64,000 nucleotides of DNA from Syntrophobacter sp963666995 (GCA_963666995.1 OY762941.1:3720001-3784000), one strand, 5' to 3'. Positions 26,116 through 36,164 are shown, counted from the stretch's first letter. A program made the numbers and translations. Notes: generated by a model from the sequence alone, not told the origin.

Positions 26116-26548
26116 GGCTGATCCGCGGCGTCTCATTTTTGAAGGGAACTGCGGGAACACTCTGGAGAAGAACCGGGTGCGTCCACCGAGATAGTGAGTT
26201 TGCGGCATCATGCGGCAAAAGAGGTAGGGCCTGCCTGATGCCAGGAAGCCGGCCGGTGCGGTGGATGCCGCTTCTGCCGGCGGAGGTCGCCATCTTGGGT
26301 CTTACCGCCGGCCAATCCAAGCGACCCGGCTGGCGCGGCCGGCTCAAGGGCGCGGTGGAGCGGTCTGCGCATTCGAGGCAGTTTAAGGAGATTAAAAACT
26401 TATTGGATAAAGAACTGCTGCCCAAATAAACGTGATAAAAAAGTGAAAGGCAAAGGTTCAAACGCTGTTTTATGTGGCCATGAAATCGCGCTGAGGCCCA
26501 TAATTAAAAATGAAACAAATCACAGGCTATTGGAAAGGTACTTTTAAT
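26116..26548. other. Intergenic region, possible small ORF
   Basis: A 96-codon frame (26139-26429, +) ends with a plausible helix (QFKEIKNLLDKELLPK), but its N-terminal half looks random, and I do not call it. Base composition shifts to AT-rich near 26430. Confidence 0.35.
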
Positions 26549-27514
26549 ATGGAGAAGATTGATATTCTATACCTGTCACGCAAGGATGTTATTGAGGCGG
26601 GAATAACTCTTAAAGATGTGGTGGTTACAGCCGAGAAGGTATTGACCGAGCACGGGAATAAACATTATGAACTCCCGCCCAAAACCGGAGTGCATTCGTT
26701 GGATGATGCTTTCATACACGCTATGCCGGCGTATCTGCCGAGATTGAATACTATAGGGATAAAGTGGTCGGGCGTGTACTCAAGCAACCCCAAGCTTAAC
26801 ATGGTGTCAACCATGGGCTTGATCATAATAAACGATGTAAACACAGGGCAGCCCCTCGCGGTTATGGACGGCGGGTACATAACTGCACAACGTACTGCCG
26901 CCGCGTCGGGGGTTTCAGCGAAATATCTGGCAAATAAGGATGCCAAGGTGTTGGGGATCGTAGGAGCCGGAGAGCAGGCGCGTTTCAATTTGCTTGTTTT
27001 AGCCGATATCCTAAAGGAAATAGAACTTGTCAAAGTATATGATATAAATGAAAACTTCACACAAAAATTTATCGAGATAATGGGCAAACAGGTTGCCTGC
27101 AAGATCGTAGCCGGCCCCTCCGTGGAAGCTGTGATAAGGGACTCGGACGTTGTTGTGACTGCTACGGGTCATTTATCGGGCAAGCCGATCTATCTGGAAG
27201 AATGGATCAAAGAGGGGGCACTTGTTCTGCCGGTTCACAGCCACGGCTGGGAGTTTTCAGCGTTGGAGAATGCCGACAAATTCGTCGTTGATGACTGGAA
27301 GCAGTATAGTACGAATGATTATTATCCGCAACTGCCGTCGTTGTATGCAGAAATCGGCGAAATTGTTATAGGCAAGAAGAAGGGCCGCGAAGCCAAGAGT
27401 GAAAAGATAGTGAGTATGAACTGGGGCATTGCTTTACATGATATAGCGGTGGCTTCGCAAGTATTGACGATAGCTAAAGAAAAAGGACTGGGGATTATTT
27501 TACCGTACATGTGA
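26549..27514 (+). CDS. Ornithine cyclodeaminase / mu-crystallin family protein
   Basis: This 321-residue NAD(P)-dependent enzyme of the OCD/mu-crystallin family has an N-terminal substrate segment with MPAYLPRLNTIGIKWSGVYS and the Rossmann motif LGIVGAGEQARFNLLVL (around residues 133-150); VVTATGHLSGKPIY follows. ATG 26549 has GGAAAGG upstream; the ATG at 26510 is an alternative. Members deaminate ornithine or reduce imines and keto acids. The gene is AT-richer than the flanking core and opens a three-gene run with the LarA-like and L-serine dehydratase genes, which suggests catabolism of an unusual amino acid (inference). Confidence 0.85.
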   Translation: MEKIDILYLSRKDVIEAGITLKDVVVTAEKVLTEHGNKHYELPPKTGVHSLDDAFIHAMPAYLPRLNTIGIKWSGVYSSNPKLNMVSTMGLIIINDVNTGQPLAVMDGGYITAQRTAAASGVSAKYLANKDAKVLGIVGAGEQARFNLLVLADILKEIELVKVYDINENFTQKFIEIMGKQVACKIVAGPSVEAVIRDSDVVVTATGHLSGKPIYLEEWIKEGALVLPVHSHGWEFSALENADKFVVDDWKQYSTNDYYPQLPSLYAEIGEIVIGKKKGREAKSEKIVSMNWGIALHDIAVASQVLTIAKEKGLGIILPYM

Positions 27515-27760
27515 TAAGAACAGAGGAAAAGCTTGGTTATTACGGTCGCTTGATGCCGGTTCGCATTGGATCGGATTCCCGGCGCAATGCGTCGGTGTCG
27601 ATGGTGCATACCCTCAGCAAGACGACTTGGTTGGTTTCCGTCACGGGCAGATCCTCGGCACATGGACTTTACATGAGTGTTGGTGCCGGTCCTGGTGCGG
27701 TAATTTATTCCAGGGAAGCACAGCATAGAACAACAGTAATAACCAACAAGCAGTCCGGAG
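27515..27760. other. Intergenic region after the OCD-like gene
   Basis: No supported gene. It leads into a long hairpin and an inverted-repeat element, listed separately. Confidence 0.35.
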
Positions 27761-27802
27761 GGCCGTGCAGAAGCAATGCGTTCGAAATGCTTCTGCACGG
27801 CC
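27761..27802. repeat. Perfect 15-bp hairpin, 12-nt loop
   Basis: GGCCGTGCAGAAGCA pairs exactly with TGCTTCTGCACGGCC around ATGCGTTCGAAA. There is no T-run. It could be a recombination site, an IS end or an RNA structure. Confidence 0.7.
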
Positions 27803-27960
27803 CCGTCTCGTTGGTGAAAAATTGCTTATGTCTAATGATATGAAGCCTAAGCGACTGCTGGGCAGCAGCAAAATAAGCGAAAAGGGATTTCTCTCGGGGG
27901 AAGCTGTCATCGATCCGGAAATGTATTTCGGCGAACCGGCAAAGCGGGACACCAGCAGTA

Positions 27961-28143
27961 AGGGCTTGTCCGTAAATAAATCCTTTGTGCTCGCATCCGG
28001 CTTTTGGCCCACTTCGGCCGCTCCTCAATCGCAAAATCCCCAACGTAGTCCAGCTACGCCTGCGGTTCTGCTCAATCGTCGCGACCAAAATCGGTCTCAA
28101 AATCCGGTGCGATCCCTAAAAGGCCTGTTTACGGACAAACCCT
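27961..28143. mobile_element. 183-bp element with AGGGCTTGTCCGTAAA inverted ends
   Basis: The ends are AGGGCTTGTCCGTAAA and TTTACGGACAAACCCT (15 of 16 bp inverted). The size and absence of a reading frame suggest a MITE or an internally deleted IS. End sequences of this kind resemble those of IS1182-like elements, from memory only. Confidence 0.6.
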
Positions 28144-28273
28144 AATTGTTCCGGCAAAGGAATACTGCAACAGATAATACTGGTACCATCCCGAAACTAA
28201 CCGAAATTTGCGGCGTATCGCATTGAAAGCTATGAGCGTTGGGCGGGTGTCTGTACAGGAAGGAAACAGCAGG

Positions 28274-29542
28274 ATGAATATCAATATGATAGATGTACCA
28301 ATAGTTGAAATGCCGCTTATGGTAAGAGTTGAACAGACTTTTTCCCGTTCACGATTTGACTATGTTCAGGTCATCCATGAAAGATTCGATCGTTATCGTT
28401 CTGAAGGGAGCCTCACGCGTGGGCAAAAAATAGCCATTGCTGTTGGCAGCCGTGGAATCGCTTCACTTTCGGTTATCGTTGGAACTATTGTGGATGAGTT
28501 GAAAAAGAGCGGCTGTGAGCCGTATATCGTACCTGCGATGGGGAGCCACGGGGGTGCTACCGCGGATGGACAATTGCACGTTTTGAACAATTACGGAGTC
28601 AGCGAACAGAGTATGGGAGCACCGGTTGTATCGTCTATGGATGTAGACAAGATCGGTGAATACCAGGGACAGGCCGTTTATTTCGACCGGTTCGCTAGAT
28701 CCTGCGATGGTATTGTCGCTGTCAACCGGGTTAAACCTCATACCGATTTTCACGGGAAGATTGAAAGCGGCGTATGTAAGCTATTGTGTGTTGGAATGGG
28801 AAAGCATCAAGGGGCTATAACCATCCATAGTTTTGGTTCGAAAAGGCTTCCCGAGGTTATTCCCGAGGTCGCTGCTCTGCTTATTTCAAAGTTGCCCATG
28901 GTTATTGGCGTGCCGATCGTGGAAGACGCTTATCATGAGATTGCTTACCTGGATGTTGTCGGGGGAATGGAGATACATGCAACGGAAGAGAAGCTGCTGA
29001 AAAAGGCCTATGATTTAATGGCTAAACTTCCTTTCGCGGAAATGGATCTTCTTGTGGTGGAGGAGATTGGCAAAGATATAAGCGGAACGGGAATGGATCC
29101 CAATATAACAGGAAGAAACAATTATCCCTGGGTAAAGGGAGGACCAAAGGTCGATAAAATCGTCGTACTGGATATAAGTGACCGTTCGGATAGGAGTCCC
29201 TTGGGAATAAACCTGGCGGATGCTATTACCAAGAGGCTGATGGATAAATCGGATATTGATAAAATGTATACCAACTCAATAGCCAGCAAGGCGCTGCATG
29301 GATGCAAAATACCATTTATCGCAAGAAACGACCAGCAAGCTATTTGTGTGGCTCTTAGTTGTATCATCGGAAAAAGCATATCAGAAATCAAGGCCGTTCG
29401 GATTAAAAATACGCTCGAGTTACTACAATTTGAAGCTTCCGCCTCCCTTCTGCGTGAGGCTCCGGATAACAGGATTAAGCCGATTGGCAAGCCATACAAA
29501 TGGGTGTTCGATTCTGACGGCTATCTTGCAAAATTGACTTAG
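28274..29542 (+). CDS. LarA-like protein (DUF2088, nickel-pincer isomerase family)
   Basis: The 422-residue protein resembles the lactate racemase LarA superfamily: VGSRGIASLSVIVGTIVDEL and PAMGSHGGATADGQ are the characteristic N-terminal segments, and VNRVKPHTDFHGKIESGVCK carries conserved Lys and His. LarA and its homologues use a nickel-pincer nucleotide to racemise or epimerise 2-hydroxy acids. No larBCE cofactor genes are in the window. ATG 28274 is preceded by AGGAAACAGCAGG; the upstream start at 28208 is less likely. It is downstream of the OCD-like gene and 68 bp before the serine dehydratase gene. Confidence 0.75.
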   Translation: MNINMIDVPIVEMPLMVRVEQTFSRSRFDYVQVIHERFDRYRSEGSLTRGQKIAIAVGSRGIASLSVIVGTIVDELKKSGCEPYIVPAMGSHGGATADGQLHVLNNYGVSEQSMGAPVVSSMDVDKIGEYQGQAVYFDRFARSCDGIVAVNRVKPHTDFHGKIESGVCKLLCVGMGKHQGAITIHSFGSKRLPEVIPEVAALLISKLPMVIGVPIVEDAYHEIAYLDVVGGMEIHATEEKLLKKAYDLMAKLPFAEMDLLVVEEIGKDISGTGMDPNITGRNNYPWVKGGPKVDKIVVLDISDRSDRSPLGINLADAITKRLMDKSDIDKMYTNSIASKALHGCKIPFIARNDQQAICVALSCIIGKSISEIKAVRIKNTLELLQFEASASLLREAPDNRIKPIGKPYKWVFDSDGYLAKLT

Positions 29543-29610
29543 CATTTATTTCCTTGCGGGAATTTGCGGGGCAATCCCTGTATAAAGCATTCAACGGAGA
29601 GTGGTCGTTT

Positions 29611-31194
29611 ATGAGTTTGGGATTATTTGATGTGGTGGGACCCATCATGCATGGGCCCTCCAGCAATCACACGGCCGGCGCCACCCGGATAGGCTATTTG
29701 GCCCGCCGGATCATGGGGAATGTACCCAAAGCCTTGACTTTTGCCTTTCATCCTATGTTCATGAAGTCGTTTACCGGACATAGAACGCATATTGCGTTGC
29801 TGGCAGGCTGTTTGGGTTTTCGCGAGTATGACGCGGAGGGCAATAATTCCTTTGCAATAGCTGAAAAGCAAGGCATTACCGTGAACTATGTCGCAGTCAC
29901 CGATCCGCAGGCCCCCCGTAATAATATGGGGGTGCGGGGCAGAGCAGCCGGTATCGATTGGGATGTAAACTGCGATTCTCCCGGGGGCGGCTATATTGTC
30001 GTAAGCAGTCTGAACGGCGTTCCCATGAAATATGACGGCAATAATTGGCTGTACTTGTATATTCTTAAGAAGGGCACGGCTGTGGGAGAAGCAGTCCGGC
30101 TTGCCACGGCGAAGCATCAGGCGGATTTGAAAGAACTCTATGTGGGCGAAGGAGGGAAGACGGCCCTGTTTTGCCTGGAAACGAAAGAGCAGGTTCCCGA
30201 AGGTGGAGAACGGGAGTTCATAAGGCTGCTGGGCAGCGGGAATATTCTGGCTTTCCGGCAGATTGCACCACTTTATCCCTTTGCGGAAAAAAGTGATGAA
30301 AAGCCGTTGTTTAATACCTTTGAGGAATTGGCGGAAGCAGCTAAAGGACGCGGATTGATTGACGCTGTTTTTGAGTACGAATCGCATCGCAGCGGTCAGC
30401 CCCGGTCTGCGGTCCTGGCGGAGGCGGTGCGGATTGTGGATGTCATTCGGAACTCGATGGAGAAGAGCATCAAAGGGAATAATCCCCTGATTGGCGGCTT
30501 CTGCACCGGGAGTGACGGCAAGAGTCTGGCGGACTGGGCCGAAAGCGGCAAGAGCCTGACCGGGCGTTCCTTTACTATTGGCATGGCTCGGGCAGTCGCT
30601 TTAGCCGAACTGAATGCCTCGGCCGGCCTGGTGGTGGCGGTGCCTACGGCGGGATCGGCCGGCACATTGCCGGGAGTGTTGTTCACGGTGGCGGAGAAGT
30701 TGGGCAGTTCCAGAGAAGACTTGGCCAAGGCCTTCTTAATTGCGGCCGCTGTCGGCAAAATCGTCGGGGAGAAAGCCGCCTTCACGGGTTCACTGGGCGG
30801 CTGCCAGGGTGAAGTGGGGATAGGTGCCGGCATGGGAGCCGGTGCCTCCGTCTGGCTGGCCGGTGGTGATACTGAGGCGGTGATCCATGGAGCTGCCTTA
30901 GCCCTGAAGAATGTTTTAGGACTGACTTGCGACTGTCCGGCCAGCCCGGTTGAGATTCCCTGCATCAAGAGAAACGGCATGGGGGTAGCGGTCGCATTTA
31001 TGGGGGCTGAAATGGCCTTGGCCGGTGTGCGAAGTGCCATGCCCCCTGATGACGTGCTGGATGGTTTTGCCGATACCCAGCGGCGCATGCCTGACGAGTT
31101 AAAGGGATCCGGAGCAGCCGGCGGCCTGGCCGGTACTGCCTGTGCCCAAAGACTGCAGCAGAGATGGAGCGATAAGCTTAAATCCGCAAAATAG
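29611..31194 (+). CDS. L-serine dehydratase, iron-sulfur type, single chain
   Basis: This 527-residue enzyme joins the beta and alpha domains of [4Fe-4S] L-serine ammonia-lyase. The beta domain has LFDVVGPIMHGPSSNHTAGA and SFTGHRTHIALLAG. The alpha domain has AVPTAGSAGTLPGVLFTVAE, SLGGCQGEVGIGAG and TCDCPASPVEIPCIKRNG with the cluster cysteines. It would convert L-serine or a related 3-hydroxy amino acid to a 2-oxo acid and ammonia. It ends the OCD/LarA-like/serine dehydratase run. The LarA-like partner may supply the right stereoisomer and the OCD-like enzyme may handle a linked imine or keto acid, but this pathway is inferred. Confidence 0.88.
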   Translation: MSLGLFDVVGPIMHGPSSNHTAGATRIGYLARRIMGNVPKALTFAFHPMFMKSFTGHRTHIALLAGCLGFREYDAEGNNSFAIAEKQGITVNYVAVTDPQAPRNNMGVRGRAAGIDWDVNCDSPGGGYIVVSSLNGVPMKYDGNNWLYLYILKKGTAVGEAVRLATAKHQADLKELYVGEGGKTALFCLETKEQVPEGGEREFIRLLGSGNILAFRQIAPLYPFAEKSDEKPLFNTFEELAEAAKGRGLIDAVFEYESHRSGQPRSAVLAEAVRIVDVIRNSMEKSIKGNNPLIGGFCTGSDGKSLADWAESGKSLTGRSFTIGMARAVALAELNASAGLVVAVPTAGSAGTLPGVLFTVAEKLGSSREDLAKAFLIAAAVGKIVGEKAAFTGSLGGCQGEVGIGAGMGAGASVWLAGGDTEAVIHGAALALKNVLGLTCDCPASPVEIPCIKRNGMGVAVAFMGAEMALAGVRSAMPPDDVLDGFADTQRRMPDELKGSGAAGGLAGTACAQRLQQRWSDKLKSAK

Positions 31195-31821
31195 TCATCT
31201 TATCGCCAGGAATGCTTCTCTTGATGGAACCGGTTTGTCGTAAACGTTGACGGCGGAGGAATCGATGGCCGCAATCTCCGCCGCGATTAGCCGCGGCTTT
31301 TGTAGCAAGTTCCACATGGTGCCGGAATAGCCGGATGGGTGCTCCCCATTTTCTCTATAGGAACAAATTTTCGGACCGACGGAACGAAAGTGTGAAAAAT
31401 GGTGAAACGACGGAAAGAGCGCTTTAGACAGTCTGCCGTCTCGAATGGAGCAGATAAAATGACTGTCAGGCGATTTCTCATACTTGACCGATGGGTGATC
31501 TTTCGTATACAGGAAATTGCCTTGACGAAGTCAGAGCATCGATTAGAGGGGGGGAATCCCTGGAGAAAAGCTGGAATTCGTTTGCAGGGGAAGCCCTTAC
31601 AGCCTACGGTAAGAGACCGATGGGGAGTACGTTCACCAGGGTGAGGAGTGCGGGAACGGTTCTGAATGGAACACTCCTCCTTGAGATCCGGGGAAACAGG
31701 ATCGATTGGAGGCTGCCGATTCGTTCCAACCCATTGCTCACATCATCCATCGCTGGAAGAATACCGGCGATCAAATCACGAGGGCTGTCGGGCCGTTATT
31801 CAGTCCTTGTTATAGGAAGCT
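31195..31821. other. Intergenic region with possible transposase remnant
   Basis: On the minus strand 31200-31316 a short frame reads AAIDSSAVNVYDKPVPS, which could be a relic of a DDE transposase. The rest has no supported gene. Confidence 0.3.
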
Positions 31822-32274
31822 ATGGATATTTTTCAGCGAAGCATCCATTTGAACGCAAAAAAGATCGACGATGACCACCTACAAGTTGCGAGTTCCCTGT
31901 TGGATCTTGACCACTCCTTCCATCTGGAGGTCACGGTTCGGATCTCGACACAGATGATTGAGGCAGCCGCAGCCTCGATGAGCAAGGCGCCGCTCACCCG
32001 CTGCTTTGCCGTTCTTGGCAGCTTTGCCCAGTTGGAGGGCCTGACCATCGAGCGCGGAATCATTAGAAAGATGCATTCCCTGCTCGGGGGTCCAAAGGGC
32101 TGTACCCATCTTATGGAGCTTCTGGACGACGTCGTCAGATTCACGTCGATGCTCCTCATCGAGCAATCCGTGGGTTACCGGTCCGAACTGAAAGAGGCCT
32201 TGCCGGAAGAAGAGATCATAGCCGAGGGCAAGAAGAAGCTTCGCAACACCTGCCTCGTGTTTGCCGATGAGTAG
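31822..32274 (+). CDS. DUF2889-family protein
   Basis: This 150-residue protein matches the DUF2889 family pattern: an N-terminal RSIHLNAKKIDDDHLQVAS strand region and the conserved IIRKMHSLLGGPKGCTHLME. ATG 31822 follows TAGGAAGCT. The function of the family is unknown. It lies immediately left of the second tRNA-Thr fragment, at the end of the left island. Length is normal to slightly short. Confidence 0.75.
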   Translation: MDIFQRSIHLNAKKIDDDHLQVASSLLDLDHSFHLEVTVRISTQMIEAAAASMSKAPLTRCFAVLGSFAQLEGLTIERGIIRKMHSLLGGPKGCTHLMELLDDVVRFTSMLLIEQSVGYRSELKEALPEEEIIAEGKKKLRNTCLVFADE

Positions 32275-32317
32275 GAGGAGACGAACCGTTCGGCCACTCG
32301 TAGGTATTTGAAATTAC

Positions 32318-32361
32318 GGAGCCGGCGATGGGAGTTGAACCCGCAACCTGCTGATTACAAA
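32318..32361 (-). repeat. 3' half of tRNA-Thr, island attachment remnant 2
   Basis: GGAGCCGGCGATGGGAGTTG to CTGATTACAAA repeats the 3' half of tRNA-Thr (40127-40201). The likeness continues on the outside of the tRNA end (GTATTTGAAA at 32304-32313 and AGTATTTGAAA near 40115), so the shared core covers the anticodon loop to beyond CCA, like integrase att cores. Confidence 0.82.
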
Positions 32362-32895
32362 GAGGATAGCGATCCTGCAAACCCTCGTAAAAGCGCGCCA
32401 GCTCTAGTTTCTCCTCTGTGCCATAGTGTATCCGGTGTACCGGTTTTACCCTGTTTCCCAGGCTTTTACTCATAAATTTGCGCATACGTCAATAGGGCGG
32501 GCGGGTATGAAGGCTCGGGGAGGCCGTAAAACCCTCATCCGCCATTCGCAAAGACGAGATGCGTTGTATCCGTTATCGAGTTCTTTCTCAAGACCGATGA
32601 CCAGACCGATTACCAATGTATTGGTCTACAATCTTTTGGACAAACCAGGGACCTGTTCCGGCGCCTTGGCCATTTTGAAAGTTAGCCTTGTGGGGCGAGC
32701 TATTCTTGTACCATTGGACGCATGGCGGCCTCGACATCTGTGCGTCCTTTTTTGATCGCACCTGGGTAGGCTCTACAACAGATCGGATGGGCAAAAAAGA
32801 TTAGGATTACCGGATCATACGGAAAAAACCGGCCGATTCAACTAGGTGGCAAGGAGTATCAAGCTGTGCGCAGCCCTGCCAAGCATCCCTGATTG
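32362..32895. other. Intergenic region between att remnant and IS21
   Basis: No supported gene. A segment resembling that after 22895 (TGTACCGGTTTTACCCTG versus TGTACCGTTTTTACCCTA) shows that the two att remnants share some outer sequence. Confidence 0.4.
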
Positions 32896-33013
32896 TGATA
32901 ATCGAAAAGTCACCCACCTGAATAGAAAATGATCATGCAAAACTCACCCACCCGTAAAAGGACTTCTGGTAACACGGAGAAAATGATGAACGGGGCTAAC
33001 GTGTTGCTGGAGG

Positions 33014-34519
33014 GTGGGAGGAATGATCACTATGGATCAGTATGAGTACATACGCATTGCACACCGTGTGTATGAGAAGGGAATCCGTCAGATTCAGAGG
33101 GAAACGGGCCACGACCGGCAGACCATCCGGAAAGCTTTGCGGGGGGAGCCGCATGGCTATGCAGAGAGGGATCATCAGCCTTGGCCGGTGATTGGGCCAT
33201 ACCGGGAGATCATCGAGCGTTGGCTTGAGGCTGACAAAGACATTTCGAAGAAGCAGCGCCACACGGCGAGAAGGGTCTATCATCGACTGGTGAGCGAACA
33301 TGGCTACGGAGGCAGTGAAGTCACGGTCCGTCGCCATGTACGGGAAATAAAACGTTTGCTCGGGATGAGCGAGTGCAAGGCGTTTGTGCCCCTGGAGCCG
33401 GACTGCGGACAGGAAGCGGAGGTCGACTGGGGTAGTGCCGAAGGCATCATCTCCGGGGAGCGGGTTCGAATGAAGTTTTTCTGCATGCGCTCCAAGTATT
33501 CGGGAAAGCATTTTGTTAGCTGCTACCCTTGCGAACGCCAGCAGGCTTTCTTCGATGGGCATATGCGCGCTTTCAGTTTCTTCGGGGGTGTGTTCTCGAC
33601 CCTCATCTATGACAATCTTACGAGCGCCGTCCAGAAAGTGTTGAGAGGCAAGGATCGGAGGGAACAGGAAGCCTTCGTTAAGTTTCGCAGCTACTACAAC
33701 TTCTCGCCTCGGTTCTGCAACCCCGGCTCAGGACATGAAAAGGGGGGTGTGGAGGGGATGGTTGGATATGTCAGGCGCAACTACATGGTGCCGATCCCCC
33801 GGGCAGAGAGTTTTGAGGCTTTAAACGAGAAGCTGCTTAAAGACTGCCTGGCCTACGGTGAGCATCGGATGCAGGGTCGGGAGGGGACCGTAAGTGAGCT
33901 CTTTGAAGAAGAGAGAGCCCACTTGATTTCTCTTCCCGCAGCTGACTTCAGCAACATTCAGACAGCGGATGCCCGAGTGAATCCGTATTCGACGGTCTTT
34001 GTGGACAAAAATCACTACTCGGTTCCCACCCGCTACGCAGGCCTGAGAGTGCGGGCTGTGATGAAGGTTTCCGAGGTTTAGATCTACAGTGAGCGCAGAA
34101 GAATCGCTACACACAAGAGAGCGTTTTCAAACAACAAATGGCAGATCGAGCCCGACCATTACCTGGAGCTTTTGCAGCAAAGGCCACAAGCCTTCGATTC
34201 GGCCAGGCCAATCCGGCAGTGGCGGCAAAGATGGCCCGTGAGCCTGGAGCGTCTTTTGGCAAAATTCCAGGAAACCCTGGGGCCAACGGACGGGATAAAA
34301 GACTTTATCTCCGTTTTGATACTCTTTCGCGATCATAAAGCAGGGGAGGTGTATGCCGCGGTAGATCTCTCGCTGGAGAAGGGCATCGGCTCGAGTTCGG
34401 GAGTCAAACACCTCCTGTTGCATTCCGACCCGAAGGAGACGATACCACCCCTGCCCGACTGGCCTGCGACCGTTCCCGCCGATATCTCCGTCTACGGGCA
34501 GTTGGGGGGTGTGCAATGA
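33014..34519 (+). pseudogene. istA: IS21 transposase IstA, interrupted by in-frame TAG
   Basis: Residues 1-355 form an IstA transposase: HTH around RQIQRETGHDRQTIRKALRG, the integrase-like core with EAEVDWGSAEGI and LIYDNLTSAV, and the Glu region PGSGHEKGGVEGMVGYVRRN. A TAG at 34079-34081 interrupts the frame, which then continues without a shift to 34519 (RRRIATHKRAF...). It ends overlapping the istB start, as in intact IS21. The stop is probably a nonsense mutation, which would stall transposition. Confidence 0.85.
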
Positions 34520-35313
34520 AAGCCGGCACAGAAGTGCTCCTCAAAGAGAATCTAAAGCAGTTGAAGCTCTCCAATGTGCTCCGGCAGCTGGAAACGTTTA
34601 TTCGCCAGGCAAAGGAGAGCGGCACGGATTACGGGGAATTTCTCCTGGCTCTGACGGAAACAGAGCTTCAGATGAGGGCGGAAAACCGCCTGAAGCGCAG
34701 AGTCCGCGAGGCAAAGTTCCCGCTCATGAAGACGCTTGAGACCTTCGATTACAACGCAGCTCCCGGTCTGGATATCCGGTTGCTGCACGAACTGGGAAGA
34801 GGTGATTACATCCGGGAGTATCGCAATATCATCCTGTTCGGCAATAGCGGAACCGGGAAAACGCATATGGCAACGGGCTTGGGAGTTGCGGCCTGTCGTC
34901 AGGGGATCACCACCCGATTTGTGACCGGCTGCGGGATGGCCAATGAGCTTATCGAGGCCCAGGCGGCAAAAAGCCTCACGCGTGCAATCCAAAAAGTCTC
35001 ACGCTGCGGTCTTCTCGTCCTTGACGAGCTGGGCTACGTGCCGTTTTCAAAAGAAGGAGCACAACTGCTGTTCCAGATTTTGGCCGAGCGCCATGAGAGA
35101 GGTTCTGTGATCATCACCACAAATCTTGGGTTTGCCGATTGGACACAGATCTTTGGCGATGCCACTTTAACGGCGGCGCTCCTGGATCGCTTAACCCACA
35201 AGGCCTATATCATTCACTGCCATTGGGAGAGCTACAGACTCAAAGAGACATTGAAGACAAAGAGGAAGTCTGCGGATAAGAGGTTGGAGCCGGCAGCTCA
35301 GCCTGCAACATAA
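34516..35313 (+). CDS. istB: IS21 helper ATPase IstB
   Basis: This 265-residue AAA+ helper protein has the Walker A FGNSGTGKTHMATGLG (around residue 114), Walker B LLVLDELGYVPFS and a sensor segment ITTNLGFADWTQIF, all typical of IstB. It assembles on DNA and stimulates IstA. The ATG overlaps the istA stop (ATGA-type coupling). The reading frame is intact. Confidence 0.93.
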   Translation: MKAGTEVLLKENLKQLKLSNVLRQLETFIRQAKESGTDYGEFLLALTETELQMRAENRLKRRVREAKFPLMKTLETFDYNAAPGLDIRLLHELGRGDYIREYRNIILFGNSGTGKTHMATGLGVAACRQGITTRFVTGCGMANELIEAQAAKSLTRAIQKVSRCGLLVLDELGYVPFSKEGAQLLFQILAERHERGSVIITTNLGFADWTQIFGDATLTAALLDRLTHKAYIIHCHWESYRLKETLKTKRKSADKRLEPAAQPAT

Positions 35314-35478
35314 TCTCGGACGATGAGTGCTTCCGCCGGTGGAGGGGAAAACTCCAGTCGCCCTATGGGCTCCTTCCGTTTCCCCTCCAATAACAGGATC
35401 CCGCCCCAGGATCAAAAACAACAAAAAAGGGTGGGTGAGATTTCGATGATCACGGTGGGTGATTTTTCGGTTGTCACT

Positions 35479-36099
35479 ATGAAAGTTAATCTCGGAACTA
35501 TGTACGACAAGGGTCAAGGTGTAACACAGGACTACGTTGAGGCAGAAAAATGGTACCGCAAGGCGGCTGAGCTCGGAAATGCTGAAGCACAACTTACTCT
35601 GTCTATGCGCCTCGTGGGCAAAACCGAGTCGAATTACTGGCTCCGTAAGGCGGCGGAGCAAGGGAATGTCCACGCACAAATCCTTTTGGGACTCAGGTAT
35701 GAATTTCGTACAAGCGCACCACCGGACTATGCCGAGGCGTTGAAATGGTTCCGAAAAGGCGCAGAACAGGGAGATTCAGAAACACAGTTTAGACTGGGAG
35801 TGATGTACTACGTCGGCCACGGGGTGCCGCAGGACAACACCGAGGCAATGAAATGGTTCTGCAAAGCTGCGGAGCAAGGACAAGCTAGTGCGCAACATGC
35901 TCTGGGAGTGATGTACTATAACAGCGAAGGTGTACCGCAGAACTTAGTAAAGGCACATGTATGGTTGAATCTGGCTGGAGCAAGAGGATACACAGACGCT
36001 CCAAAGCTCAGAGATGAAGTCGCCCAGTGGATGACTTCAGCCCAGATTGCCGAGGCTCAACGTTTAGCGAAAGAATGGAAGCCGAAAGGCCGAGATTAA
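35479..36099 (+). pseudogene. Sel1-repeat (SLR) protein, 5' end cut by IS21
   Basis: About five Sel1-like repeats are visible: LGTMYDKGQGVTQDYVEAEK, WLRKAAEQGNVHAQILLG, YAEALKWFRKGAEQGDSE, LGVMYYVGHGVPQDNTEAMK and LGVMYYNSEGVPQNLVKAHV. The frame is open back into the IS end (to 35323), and the first usable ATG (35479) begins 2 bp after the IS, in the middle of a repeat. The signal peptide and first repeats expected of such periplasmic or scaffold proteins are missing. It is probably dead, or expressed only from IS-borne signals. Confidence 0.8.
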
Positions 36100-36164
36100 G
36101 GATAACTTTAGAAGACGAGTAAATAGATTCTACTGGATCACCGTTCCGGCTAAGTCCATCACAT

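Larger units (their letters stand above)
32896..35476 (+). mobile_element. IS21-family insertion sequence (2.58 kb)
   Basis: The ends are TGATAATCGAAAAGTCACCC (left) and the inverse of TGACAACCGAAAAATCACCC (right). A second CACCCACC block lies inside each end (ACTCACCCACCC; ATCTCACCCACCC), the multi-repeat end structure of IS21 elements. It carries istA (with a stop) and istB. I see no clear target duplication. A solo end of the same type is at 21020. Confidence 0.85.

Noticed and set aside
26139..26429. 96-codon ORF after the substrate-binding protein gene
   Set aside because: The C-terminal helix is plausible, but the N-terminal half looks random and no ribosome site is present.
34079..34081. 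Pyrrolysine readthrough of the TAG in istA
   Set aside because: Possible in principle, but nothing in the window indicates Pyl machinery; a nonsense mutation in an IS is simpler.
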